Origin: Candidatus Pacearchaeota archaeon
Lineage (GTDB): Archaea; Nanobdellota; Nanobdellia; Pacearchaeales; GW2011-AR1
NCBI GenBank assembly: GCA_016181905.1
Contig: JACOYM010000075.1
Span: 1 to 13,720, forward strand
Length of the DNA stretch: 13,720 bases
Direction of reading: 5' to 3'
In this document: positions 7,040-13,720 of the stretch, in pieces
Layout: every line of letters begins with the position of its first letter
How positions within the stretch are numbered: position 1 is the first letter of the stretch
Translations under genes and position numbers: made by a program
Notes under the pieces: model-generated
What the model saw: only the letters and a program-made list of their open reading frames with translations
Databases searched by the model: none
What the model was told of the DNA's origin: nothing

Positions 7040-9679
7040 TTAGTATTCCCTCTTAATGCTGTTTCCATTATCCCCATTGCTTTTCATTCTAAGCTTCCAG
7101 ACATCAAACACAATTATGACAATCAGCGAGATTGCGAATGCTGAAAGCCAGTAGAAAATGCTTACATGGGCTAATTCAAAAAATTTGCTTAAAGGCGTGT
7201 AAATAATCAGTATTGTTGCCAAGACTGACGCTATAGAGGCATACACAAGGTATTTATTTGCAAAGAAAGGCAGCCTGTGAACAGGATACCTGAATGACCT
7301 GAAGTTAAATGCATTGGCTATCTCAAGGAAGATTAATGCCAGCAGGGCAGAGGTTCTCGCGACTGAAATGTCCTGATTTAATACATTAAGGGTGAAATAG
7401 AAAACACCAAGAGTTCCAAGAGCCATGATGCTTCCTGCTGTGACTAAAAACTTTAAAAGCTGCTTATTTAATATGCTTGATTTTCTTCTCGGCTTTGCCT
7501 CCATAACATCAAATGAAGGCGGGTTAAACCCAAGCGTTAAAGCAGGCAGGTCATCTGTGACAAGGTTCATAAAAAGTATCTGCAAGGCCAGCAAAGGCAG
7601 GGGCAGGCCAAGCAGAATGCCCAAAAATATTACCATAAGCTCTGCATAGTTGCATGAAAGCTGATAACTGATGAATTTTTGTATGTTGTTGAATATTGTC
7701 CTGCCCTCTTTTATGGCATAGACTATTGTGGAAAAGCTGTTGTCTTTCAGTATAAGGTCAGCCGCCTCTCTCGAGACATCTGTTCCTGTCTTGCCCATCG
7801 CCACCCCTATATGGGCCTCTTTTAGCGCAGGCGCGTCATTGACGCCATCGCCAGTCATTGTCACAATCTCGCCATTCTGCTTCAATGCCTTTACAATCCT
7901 TAGCTTATGCTCTGGCCTTACCCTTGCGAAAATAACTATCTCATTTACAACCCTTGAAAGCTCGTGGTCTGTTATTTTGTCTATCTCATCTCCTGTAATA
8001 ACCTTCCCGCTGTCTAAAATCCCAATCTCCCTTGCTATTGCTGCAGCTGTCTCCTTGTTGTCCCCTGTAATCATTTTTACTTTAATCCCTGCAATTCCTG
8101 AAAGCTTAATTGCCTCTGCCACGTCCTCTCTTGGGGGGTCGAGCATTGCAACAATCCCCAGAAATACAAGATTGCTCTCAAAGTCATCCTTTTTTATGAG
8201 GTTTGTTTTTTTGTATGCAAGAGCCAAAACCCTGTGCCTCTGTGATGTGAATTTTTTATTAACCTCAATAATCCTGTCTTTTTCCCTTTTCGTAAGCATC
8301 ACAAGCCTGTTTTCCATTTGTATGTACTTGCATTTTTCAATAAGAAACTCCAAGGCGCCCTTTGAATAAACATAATACATCTTGTTTTCCTTGGATAAAA
8401 CACTCATCATCTTTCTTTCAGAGGTGAAAGGAATTTCCTCCTCCCTTTCAAACTTCAAATCCTCCCTGAATACCCCTGCCTTTGCTGCCATAATAAGCAA
8501 TGACACCTCTGTCGGGGTTCCAATCGCATTATACTCGCTGTCAGTTCCCTTTCTCTCTATCCTTGAATCATTGCACAAGGCAGATGCTTTCAATAACAAT
8601 GACAGAGGAGCATTTTCATTAACATCAATCTTTTTTCCCCTGTTAAAAAATTCGCCTTTTGCCTCATATCCTGCCCCTGTAACATCAAACATCTTGCCAT
8701 CTGCAAACACATTTTTTACTGTCATTTCGCCTGTTGTCAAAGTGCCTGTCTTGTCGCTGCATATGACAGTTGTTTCGCCGAGGGTTTCAATTATGGACAT
8801 TCTGTTAACAATTGCATTCTTGCTCGCCATTCTGTAAGCTCCATTGGCAAGCGTCGAGATTAGAACAACAGGAAATCCTTCAGGAAATGCTGAAACAGCA
8901 AGGGCAATGACAACAATAAGAATATCTACAACATTGGAATAAGAAAAAGGAACCCTTGCCAGCATAATAATGCCTGTAATTGCAGAAACCAATAATGCAA
9001 TGAACACCATAATCTTTGCAATGCTGTTTACTTTCTTTTGCAGCAGCAATTCCTTTTCAGCAGTTGAAATCATTCCAGCAATCTTGCCGAACTCTGTATC
9101 CATGTTTGCATGCAGGACTTTGGCTATGCATCTGCCACTGACAATATTGGTTGCCATGAATATCATGTTGTTTCTTTCGTAGTTCTTCTCGCTCTTTGCA
9201 GAGAACTTCCTGATTTCCTGAGACTCCCCTGTCAGTATAGACTCATCAGCCTGCAAATCCCTCTCCTCAAGGATGAGGCAGTCTGCTGGCACCTTCTCCC
9301 CGGTCCTTAAGACAATAACATCTCCTATAACAATCTCTCTTGACTGAACCTCTGTCTCTTTGCCGTCCCTGATAACAATTGACACAGGCATGACCATCTG
9401 CTTTAATGCCTTGATTGCCCTTTCTGCCTTATACTCCTGAAAAAATCCTATTGCCACAATTGCAGCTAAAACAACAGAGATGGTGTATGCTGTGGCAGTT
9501 TCCTTGACAAAAAATGATATCAGGACAGCAGCAAGAAGAAGATAGACAACAAAATTCTTCTTTATCTGCCTTAGAAGAATCTTCAATGGCGAGATGTGAA
9601 TAAGCTCCTTTATCTCATTGTACCCGTACTGCTTTAATCTTGCCTCAGCCTCTTTTTGGGTTAGTCCATTCCACTTCAT
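7040..9679 (-). CDS. Ca2+-transporting P-type ATPase (P2A-like)
   Basis: From the ATG at 9679 (879 residues) all P-type ATPase parts are present: N-terminal cation-ATPase motif (WNGLTQKEAEARLKQYGYNE), actuator TGES (150-153), phosphorylation site DKTGT with D309, KGALEF in the nucleotide-binding domain (about 440-445), MITGDN (about 536-541) and TGDGVNDAP (609-617). Ion-binding residues match the single Ca2+ site (site II) of P2-type pumps: PEGFP in M4 (266-270), SCNYAE with N677 and E680 in M5, and MNLVTD with N705 and D709 in M6, followed by the typical LGFNPP. About ten membrane helices are expected. It should export Ca2+ (possibly Mn2+) using ATP. The start at 9679 is preferred over 9688 because a BRE/TATA element ends exactly 22 bases before it. 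It heads a unit with the 55-residue and winged-helix genes. Confidence 0.9.
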   Translation of the reverse strand: MKWNGLTQKEAEARLKQYGYNEIKELIHISPLKILLRQIKKNFVVYLLLAAVLISFFVKETATAYTISVVLAAIVAIGFFQEYKAERAIKALKQMVMPVSIVIRDGKETEVQSREIVIGDVIVLRTGEKVPADCLILEERDLQADESILTGESQEIRKFSAKSEKNYERNNMIFMATNIVSGRCIAKVLHANMDTEFGKIAGMISTAEKELLLQKKVNSIAKIMVFIALLVSAITGIIMLARVPFSYSNVVDILIVVIALAVSAFPEGFPVVLISTLANGAYRMASKNAIVNRMSIIETLGETTVICSDKTGTLTTGEMTVKNVFADGKMFDVTGAGYEAKGEFFNRGKKIDVNENAPLSLLLKASALCNDSRIERKGTDSEYNAIGTPTEVSLLIMAAKAGVFREDLKFEREEEIPFTSERKMMSVLSKENKMYYVYSKGALEFLIEKCKYIQMENRLVMLTKREKDRIIEVNKKFTSQRHRVLALAYKKTNLIKKDDFESNLVFLGIVAMLDPPREDVAEAIKLSGIAGIKVKMITGDNKETAAAIAREIGILDSGKVITGDEIDKITDHELSRVVNEIVIFARVRPEHKLRIVKALKQNGEIVTMTGDGVNDAPALKEAHIGVAMGKTGTDVSREAADLILKDNSFSTIVYAIKEGRTIFNNIQKFISYQLSCNYAELMVIFLGILLGLPLPLLALQILFMNLVTDDLPALTLGFNPPSFDVMEAKPRRKSSILNKQLLKFLVTAGSIMALGTLGVFYFTLNVLNQDISVARTSALLALIFLEIANAFNFRSFRYPVHRLPFFANKYLVYASIASVLATILIIYTPLSKFFELAHVSIFYWLSAFAISLIVIIVFDVWKLRMKSNGDNGNSIKREY

Positions 9680-9700
9680 AAGAAACATTGCAAAGTTTTA

Positions 9701-9712
9701 TTTATTAAGCTT
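9701..9712 (-). promoter_or_regulatory. BRE/TATA promoter for the Ca2+-ATPase unit
   Basis: The minus strand reads AAGCTTAATAAA, ending 22 bases before the ATG at 9679, consistent with a leaderless transcript. It sits in the 33-42-base gap after the stop of the upstream membrane protein gene, so the ATPase need not depend on read-through. Confidence 0.6.
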
Positions 9713-9721
9713 GTGTTTTAG

Positions 9722-10402
9722 TCATTCTTTACCCACTTCAACTTTGTTCTCTTCCTCGCTTTCATCTTCACTGCTGTTTCTAACTGAAAAGATTATCTCA
9801 AGGAATCTAAGTATTATCTCCAGCCCCGTGATAAAGAAAAGATAATAAATGACATTGCTCAATAGGAAGGGTATTTTTGAGAACTGCAAAACAAGCAATT
9901 CAAACGAGAAAAATTCTGGAGACAAAAGAAAAACAGCTAATATTGTAAAAGGAAATAATTTTGCCAGATCTCTTGATAAATCCTCTTTATAGTAAGATGT
10001 CATTCTCACAGAAGCAACAATAGCTGCAGATATCAAGAGTATAGTTTCTACATTCTGTTTGGACAGCAGTATAAGAAAAACTGCCAATATAGCAAACCAG
10101 AAAAATACAATGAATGGCAGCACTATTATGTACTCTGCAAAATAAAGGATGACTGCAAGAAATTTTCTCCAGCCCGGGCGCTCTAATTTGTTATATTTTC
10201 TTAAATCCAGCTTTATAATATCTTTTCTTGCAAGAAATCTATAAAATTTCCATATAAACATAGTATAAATAACAATCAAAAGGGTAAAAACAAAAAGGTT
10301 TATTATGGCTGCATAATGCGGAGGAAGAGAATTCATAACTCCCGTATATGTTTCTATAGTCTTTTGCAAATACGCCTCTTTTATTAAACTGACATTAAGC
10401 AT
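9722..10402 (-). CDS. Polytopic membrane protein of unknown function
   Basis: This 226-residue protein has about five or six probable membrane helices (roughly 31-51, 82-112, 117-134, 148-164, 183-203), a basic cytoplasmic-type loop (about 52-81, with RKD, RKYNKLERPGWRK) and a strongly acidic C-terminal tail (about 210-226, SSEDESEEENKVEVGKE). I do not recognise a family. Positive-inside reasoning places the basic loop in the cytoplasm. It is transcribed from its own promoter (AAACTTTAAAAA, 22 bases before the ATG) after the structured intergenic region. The ATPase gene follows it on the same strand with its own promoter. Confidence 0.65.
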   Translation of the reverse strand: MLNVSLIKEAYLQKTIETYTGVMNSLPPHYAAIINLFVFTLLIVIYTMFIWKFYRFLARKDIIKLDLRKYNKLERPGWRKFLAVILYFAEYIIVLPFIVFFWFAILAVFLILLSKQNVETILLISAAIVASVRMTSYYKEDLSRDLAKLFPFTILAVFLLSPEFFSFELLVLQFSKIPFLLSNVIYYLFFITGLEIILRFLEIIFSVRNSSEDESEEENKVEVGKE

Positions 10403-10423
10403 GTAACTATTTATTATCTGAGA

Positions 10424-10435
10424 TTTTTAAAGTTT
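10424..10435 (-). promoter_or_regulatory. BRE/TATA promoter for the 226-residue membrane protein
   Basis: The minus strand reads AAACTTTAAAAA, a variant of the local consensus, with its last A exactly 22 bases before the ATG at 10402. This predicts a leaderless transcript. Confidence 0.5.
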
Positions 10436-10503
10436 CCGCAATACTTACCTGCCTTTCTGATGTTCCAAACAATAAAAATTCATGTTCGTTTTTGTCATAT
10501 AAC

Positions 10504-10597
10504 TATAGCAAATGACATTAGTTTTTCACCAATTTTTATGTCATTTGCTATCTATCAAAGGCGCTTTTTTGGTGAATTATGAGCATCCTTTGCTATA
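10504..10597. repeat. Nested inverted repeats in the longest intergenic region (alternative hairpins/pseudoknot)
   Basis: The 244-base gap 10403-10646 holds no convincing gene. It contains a perfect 14-bp inverted repeat, ATAGCAAATGACAT at 10505-10518 and its complement at 10538-10551, with a 19-base loop. The loop contains TTCACCAA (10525-10532), whose exact complement TTGGTGAA is at 10569-10576. A third copy of the outer arm, TTTGCTATA at 10589-10597, is exactly complementary to 10504-10512. Thus the first arm has two possible partners and the loop can pair outside. No U-run follows the stem on either strand, so a simple terminator is unlikely. Confidence 0.75.
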
Positions 10598-10646
10598 ACA
10601 GAATTTTCTATACCTTTGTTCTTGATATGCTGAGTAGAGATTTCTC

Positions 10647-11240
10647 CTATCCTTTCTTTGTTTTAAAATAATAAATAATCAATGCAATTCCTCCAAGCGC
10701 TGTAAAAACTACAAGAAGCGCATTAGTAAGAAGTTTGTCATTTAATGAGATTATTGCTGTTCTGAAGGCAAATATCATAAAAAGATAAACAACAAAAAAG
10801 AAAAATGTCTGGGATAGAATCTGCCATCCTTCAATCTTGCTTTCAGATATTACCTTTCTCAGATAAACTGCTATTGCGAAACCTGCGCCGATTATTATCA
10901 AAGCTCCTGTTAGCGCCGGTATAACCCCCAGGATTGTTATTAGCCATCCTGTAATTTCTGGTATGCCAAGCTGTATTAAGGCAAGGTCAATAAAAAGAAT
11001 GTATATGCTCCATTTCACAACAACAAGGAACAGGTCAAAGAAACTTGGCTTTACTATCTTATCAACTTTTAATCTTTCAAGTCCTTTTCTTAAAAGAAAT
11101 TTGATTATCTTTCCAATAAAAATGCCTGCCACAACCAAAATAAGTGCTATAAGGAGATTAGCGAAAAACTCTCCGGCAGTCAGCTGAATGGAGCTTACTT
11201 TGTTTAATAATGCTTCTTTTACAGAGTTGATTGTTACCAT
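10647..11240 (-). CDS. Membrane protein with MscS-type N-terminal TM helix
   Basis: From the ATG at 11240 this is a 197-residue protein with about five membrane helices (roughly 26-48, 68-90, 98-126, 142-166, 170-191). The segment LLIALILVVAGIFIGKIIKFLLRKGLERLKVDKIV (split over about 29-63) resembles the conserved TM helix (Pfam TM_helix type) at the start of some mechanosensitive-channel-like proteins. The soluble beta-domain of true MscS channels is absent, so channel activity is only a possibility. The ATG start was preferred to the TTG at 11255, because AAGCTTTTTAAA ends exactly 22 bases before the ATG. The promoter lies right behind the stop of the GT2 gene. Confidence 0.6.
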   Translation of the reverse strand: MVTINSVKEALLNKVSSIQLTAGEFFANLLIALILVVAGIFIGKIIKFLLRKGLERLKVDKIVKPSFFDLFLVVVKWSIYILFIDLALIQLGIPEITGWLITILGVIPALTGALIIIGAGFAIAVYLRKVISESKIEGWQILSQTFFFFVVYLFMIFAFRTAIISLNDKLLTNALLVVFTALGGIALIIYYFKTKKG

Positions 11241-11261
11241 AGCATAATAAGACAAACCGAA

Positions 11262-11273
11262 TTTAAAAAGCTT
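11262..11273 (-). promoter_or_regulatory. BRE/TATA promoter for the MscS-like gene
   Basis: The minus strand reads AAGCTTTTTAAA, ending 22 bases before the ATG at 11240. It lies within the short gap after the GT2 stop codon (11278) and favours the ATG over the upstream TTG, which would leave only seven bases between promoter and start. Confidence 0.6.
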
Positions 11274-11277
11274 CTCA

Positions 11278-12609
11278 TTACTCTTTGTATATTTTTTCTA
11301 ATATTTCTTTTAATTTATTTTTTCTTCTTTCTTCTTCTATTCTTCCTCTTGTTCTCAGGGAGGTAATAAAATTATTTAGCTTATTTAATTTGCTCTTTTC
11401 TGTTTCAAACAATAAATTAAGGCCATCGCTTATGGCCCTGTGCCATATTTTCTCTCTCTTCTCTTTGTTTTCTATTTTATCTGAATAAAGAGGAAACCAG
11501 CTTTTTTTGGCTTCAACAACAAATTCTTGATGGCTCTGCCTTGCCCAGTTAATAGCTTCTTTGATATTTCTTTTGTAGGTTATGCAAAAAACAGCGATTA
11601 TCATTGAATAGCAGGAGTCTTCTGTTCCGACTCGGTTTCCAGACATTTTTCCATGATTGCATATCTCAGAAAGCTTAACTAAACTCAATTTTTCATTAGT
11701 TGCCTCTGCAAGCCAGTCATCTCCTTTAAATCCTCCAATTTTTGCCCCGTATGCCCCATGGTAAGAAGAAGCCTTAATTCCGGGAAGATAATATAAAGTG
11801 TATGCATTTTCAATTAACCTGCAAGCAAATTCCTGCTCCTCGCCTGCTTTGTTGGGCCATGTTGCAAATTCAGGAAATCCGCCAACATCCAAGTATTTTT
11901 TTCTTTCAATTATAAAATGACCCCATGTTTGATATACTTGAATTGGCTTGAATATCTTTAGGTTTTTATTTAAGAATCTTTCTTTATTCTTTAGATAATT
12001 TTTAGGAAATGACTGAAAATTTGCTTTTAATCCATCTTTAAAAAATACTTTTGTTAAATCTTCTTCGCTTGATAATAAGCGAGGGTATGAACGGTGGTTA
12101 TATGTGGGCAGCACTAGCGTAGCAAAGTGTTTGTCTACTTCTTCTATTTTCTTTATCGCAATCATTGAAATAAAGCTCAAATAAGGCGCAGGAACACAGT
12201 CATCATCTAAAAAGAATAGATATCTTCCAGAAGCACGTTTTGCTCCGATGTTTCTTGCAATTGAACTTCCTTTTCTTTCTTTATTTTGTATGTACTTGAT
12301 TTCTACCCCCTTATGATCTGCCTCCCTAAACAGTTCTTTTACTACCTCTTTAGTGTGATCATTTGAAGCATCATCAACAATGACAATCTCTTTTATTGGT
12401 GATTTTTGGAGCAGTAAAGCTTTTATGCATACTGACAGGGGATTATACTTATAATCCTCAGATTTTTTGCCAAAAGGGCATCTGTTATATGTAGGAATTA
12501 TCGCGCTTATATCTGCCCTTTTTGCCGGGATATTCATCTTTGCCAGATAATTTTGGCGATAAAAGTCCTTCCTAAATTCTTTCAATAAATCCTCTTTTTT
12601 TAGCTCCAT
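11278..12609 (-). CDS. GT2 (GT-A fold) family glycosyltransferase
   Basis: A 443-residue protein with the GT2 core: SAIIPTYNR (35-43), EIVIVDDAS with the nucleotide-binding D79/D80, GSSIARNIGAKRASG (114-128), and the metal-binding FLDDDCVP with D135-D137. GEEQEF (256-261) fits the catalytic-base ED region, and a His-rich YHGAYG follows near 283-288. The N-terminal insertion after PTYNR (residues 44-58) and a Lys/Arg-rich C-terminal helical tail (about 400-443) are additions to the core. No membrane helix is obvious, so it is probably cytosolic or peripheral and adds a sugar to a lipid- or protein-linked glycan; the substrate is not predictable. It is head-to-head with a GT4 gene, which supports a shared glycan pathway. 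Visibly more AT-rich than the ATPase gene. Confidence 0.88.
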   Translation of the reverse strand: MELKKEDLLKEFRKDFYRQNYLAKMNIPAKRADISAIIPTYNRCPFGKKSEDYKYNPLSVCIKALLLQKSPIKEIVIVDDASNDHTKEVVKELFREADHKGVEIKYIQNKERKGSSIARNIGAKRASGRYLFFLDDDCVPAPYLSFISMIAIKKIEEVDKHFATLVLPTYNHRSYPRLLSSEEDLTKVFFKDGLKANFQSFPKNYLKNKERFLNKNLKIFKPIQVYQTWGHFIIERKKYLDVGGFPEFATWPNKAGEEQEFACRLIENAYTLYYLPGIKASSYHGAYGAKIGGFKGDDWLAEATNEKLSLVKLSEICNHGKMSGNRVGTEDSCYSMIIAVFCITYKRNIKEAINWARQSHQEFVVEAKKSWFPLYSDKIENKEKREKIWHRAISDGLNLLFETEKSKLNKLNNFITSLRTRGRIEEERRKNKLKEILEKIYKE

Positions 12610-12627
12610 AATTCAAAAATTAAGGAA

Positions 12628-12645
12628 AACCTTTTTAAAAGGCTT
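12628..12645. promoter_or_regulatory. Shared near-palindromic TATA element between divergent glycosyltransferase genes
   Basis: CCTTTTTAAAAGG (12630-12642) is almost its own complement and sits midway between the two ATGs: its centre is 25 bases from the plus-strand ATG (12661) and 27 from the minus-strand ATG (12609). Read on plus, AACCTTTTTAAA ends 22 bases before the ATG; read on minus, AAGCCTTTTAAA ends 25 bases before it. No second TATA candidate at suitable distance was seen for either gene. Confidence 0.6.
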
Positions 12646-12660
12646 ACTATTTAGATATAA

Positions 12661-13720
12661 ATGAACATATTATTTGTGACTCCATGTTATATGCCAATAA
12701 GTTCTGGGGGCATAGAAAGCCAGGTAAGGACTATTTCCCAGTCCTTATCTCAATCACATAATTGCTATGTAATTGCCCCTTCAAAAGATAAGGAAACTAT
12801 TTCAATGGAAAATAAGGTAAAGGTCTATAGAACAAAGATAGTCAATCCTGCTTTTAGAGAAGAGGCAGATGCCATAAGAGATTATAATTATTTTAATAAT
12901 GTAATAAAAAAGGAAAAGATAGATAAGATTATTGCAAACAATTTTTACACGTGGGTTAGCCCAATAACTACAGCTGCTTTGTTATCTGCAGCAAGAAAGA
13001 ATAAGATTCCTGTTTATCTTAGGGTTCACAATTATTGCACAAAAGAAGGTGCAGACATGTTAAAATCTCCCCATTGGAAAAAGTATTTGTGTGCCAGCGA
13101 GAGCTTGGCAAATCAGATAATCTCGCTTGGTGCTGGTAAAGATAAGATTGTTGTAATCTATCCTCCAGTAAACACAAATAATTTTTTTCCTAAAAATGAT
13201 AATTCTATCAGAAAAAGATTTTTTATTCCTGAAGGCTCTATCTTAATTATGCAAGCAAGCAGAATTGCTGGAGACAAGAATACCTTTGATGAGAAAGGAA
13301 TTTCTCCTTTATTGAATATTTTTTCAAAATTAAAAGACAAAAACAGCCACCTGCTTTTTTGTGCTGCCAAGACTACTGCAGAAAATGCCGAGGATTTTAA
13401 TTCAGCGCTATTAAAAATCAAGGAGATTGCAAAAGATTTGTTCATTTCTGGCAGAGTTCATATACTCTCTGTTGAGCCAGAGGGCATGCCAAGAGCATAT
13501 AACAATGCAGACATATTCATTATGCTCTCAAAAATAGAAACTTTTGGGTCAGTCTATGCAGAGGCGATGGCTTGTGGCTTGCCGGTAGTCGGTAGTGATG
13601 TTGAAGGGATTAACGAGCTAATTGTCAATGGAAAAAATGGGTTTTTGGCCGAAACTAACTCATCAGATATTTCACGAAAAATCAGAATACTTCTGAGCGA
13701 TAAGGGATTGGAAAATAAAT
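12661..13720 (+). CDS. GT4 (GT-B fold) family glycosyltransferase, 3'-truncated by window
   Basis: The frame is open from the ATG at 12661 to the window end (353 residues visible). The N-terminus MNILFVTPCYMPISSGGIESQV is split here as a first beta-strand, then the P-x-x-GG-x-E motif of GT4 enzymes that receive the acceptor. The C-terminal donor-binding half shows QASRIAGDKN (about 195-205) and an EX7E motif with E293 and E301 inside ETFGSVYAEAMACGLPVV, followed by GIxELIVNGKNGFL. These enzymes transfer a sugar from a nucleotide-sugar donor with retention of configuration. Only the last part of the C-terminal domain is missing. Predicted leaderless from the shared TATA element. Likely partner of the GT2 enzyme in surface glycan or glycoprotein synthesis, which is inference. 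Confidence 0.9.
   Translation, partial: MNILFVTPCYMPISSGGIESQVRTISQSLSQSHNCYVIAPSKDKETISMENKVKVYRTKIVNPAFREEADAIRDYNYFNNVIKKEKIDKIIANNFYTWVSPITTAALLSAARKNKIPVYLRVHNYCTKEGADMLKSPHWKKYLCASESLANQIISLGAGKDKIVVIYPPVNTNNFFPKNDNSIRKRFFIPEGSILIMQASRIAGDKNTFDEKGISPLLNIFSKLKDKNSHLLFCAAKTTAENAEDFNSALLKIKEIAKDLFISGRVHILSVEPEGMPRAYNNADIFIMLSKIETFGSVYAEAMACGLPVVGSDVEGINELIVNGKNGFLAETNSSDISRKIRILLSDKGLENK

Noticed and set aside
7728..8369. Plus-strand frame of 213 codons
   Set aside because: Antisense shadow of the ATPase gene, which has all its catalytic motifs here.
10445..10458. 14-base match to part of the 55-residue gene (6965-6978), with weak similarity beyond, as a possible gene remnant
   Set aside because: A match of this length is expected about once by chance in a window of this size, and the similarity fades quickly.
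10460..10582. Plus-strand 40-codon frame spanning the inverted repeats
   Set aside because: No promoter, no ribosome binding site and no protein character; the open frame is probably accidental.
13158..13445. Minus-strand frame of 95 codons
   Set aside because: Antisense of the GT4 gene, which shows clear family motifs in the plus frame.

Overview
The window looks like a stretch of a low-GC archaeal genome, most likely a DPANN lineage of the Woesearchaeota/Pacearchaeota type. That assignment is inferred from gene style: a class III (pilin/archaellin-type) signal peptide, archaeal BRE/TATA boxes at fixed distances from start codons, very small intergenic gaps, a Cys-rich secreted giant protein and a small winged-helix regulator of a kind common in these archaea. 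No rRNA, tRNA, CRISPR array or insertion sequence was seen.

Layout. Positions 1-4227 (+) are the 3' part of a very large secreted protein whose start lies outside the window. It carries Cys-rich motifs, about seven Gly-rich modules, a CARDB-like domain, a zinc-protease-like HELGH domain and C-terminal beta-sandwich domains. Five bases later follows a GspG-like membrane-anchored protein (4233-4835, +). Facing them is a two-gene unit on the minus strand (5785-4866): a small DUF4190-like membrane protein, translationally coupled (ATGA overlap) to a pilin-like protein. A LemA-family protein (5944-6498, +) is divergent from that unit. Next on the minus strand is a compact unit (9679-6526): a P2A-type Ca2+-transporting P-type ATPase, a 55-residue protein missed by length-limited gene calls (6856-7023), and a winged-helix regulator. 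Two unknown membrane proteins (9722-10402; 10647-11240, MscS-like N-terminal helix type) and a GT2 glycosyltransferase (11278-12609) follow, all on the minus strand. A GT4 glycosyltransferase (12661 to the window end, +) is head-to-head with the GT2 gene.

The genes form about eight transcription units. Most units share the same promoter core, AA[GA]C[TC]TTWWAAA or close to it. In five of them the last A of that element lies exactly 22 nt before an ATG, which implies leaderless transcripts and corrects several start codons (LemA 5944, ATPase 9679, MscS-like 11240). The two glycosyltransferases appear to share a single near-palindromic TATA element. Genes inside units lack this element and have Shine-Dalgarno-like motifs or overlaps instead.

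The overall theme is the cell envelope: a secreted/surface protease-like giant, pilin-like proteins, ion transport, membrane proteins and surface glycosylation. The longest gene-free stretch (10403-10646) contains an unusual set of perfect inverted repeats that could form mutually exclusive hairpins or a pseudoknot. This is the best candidate for an undescribed element in the window.
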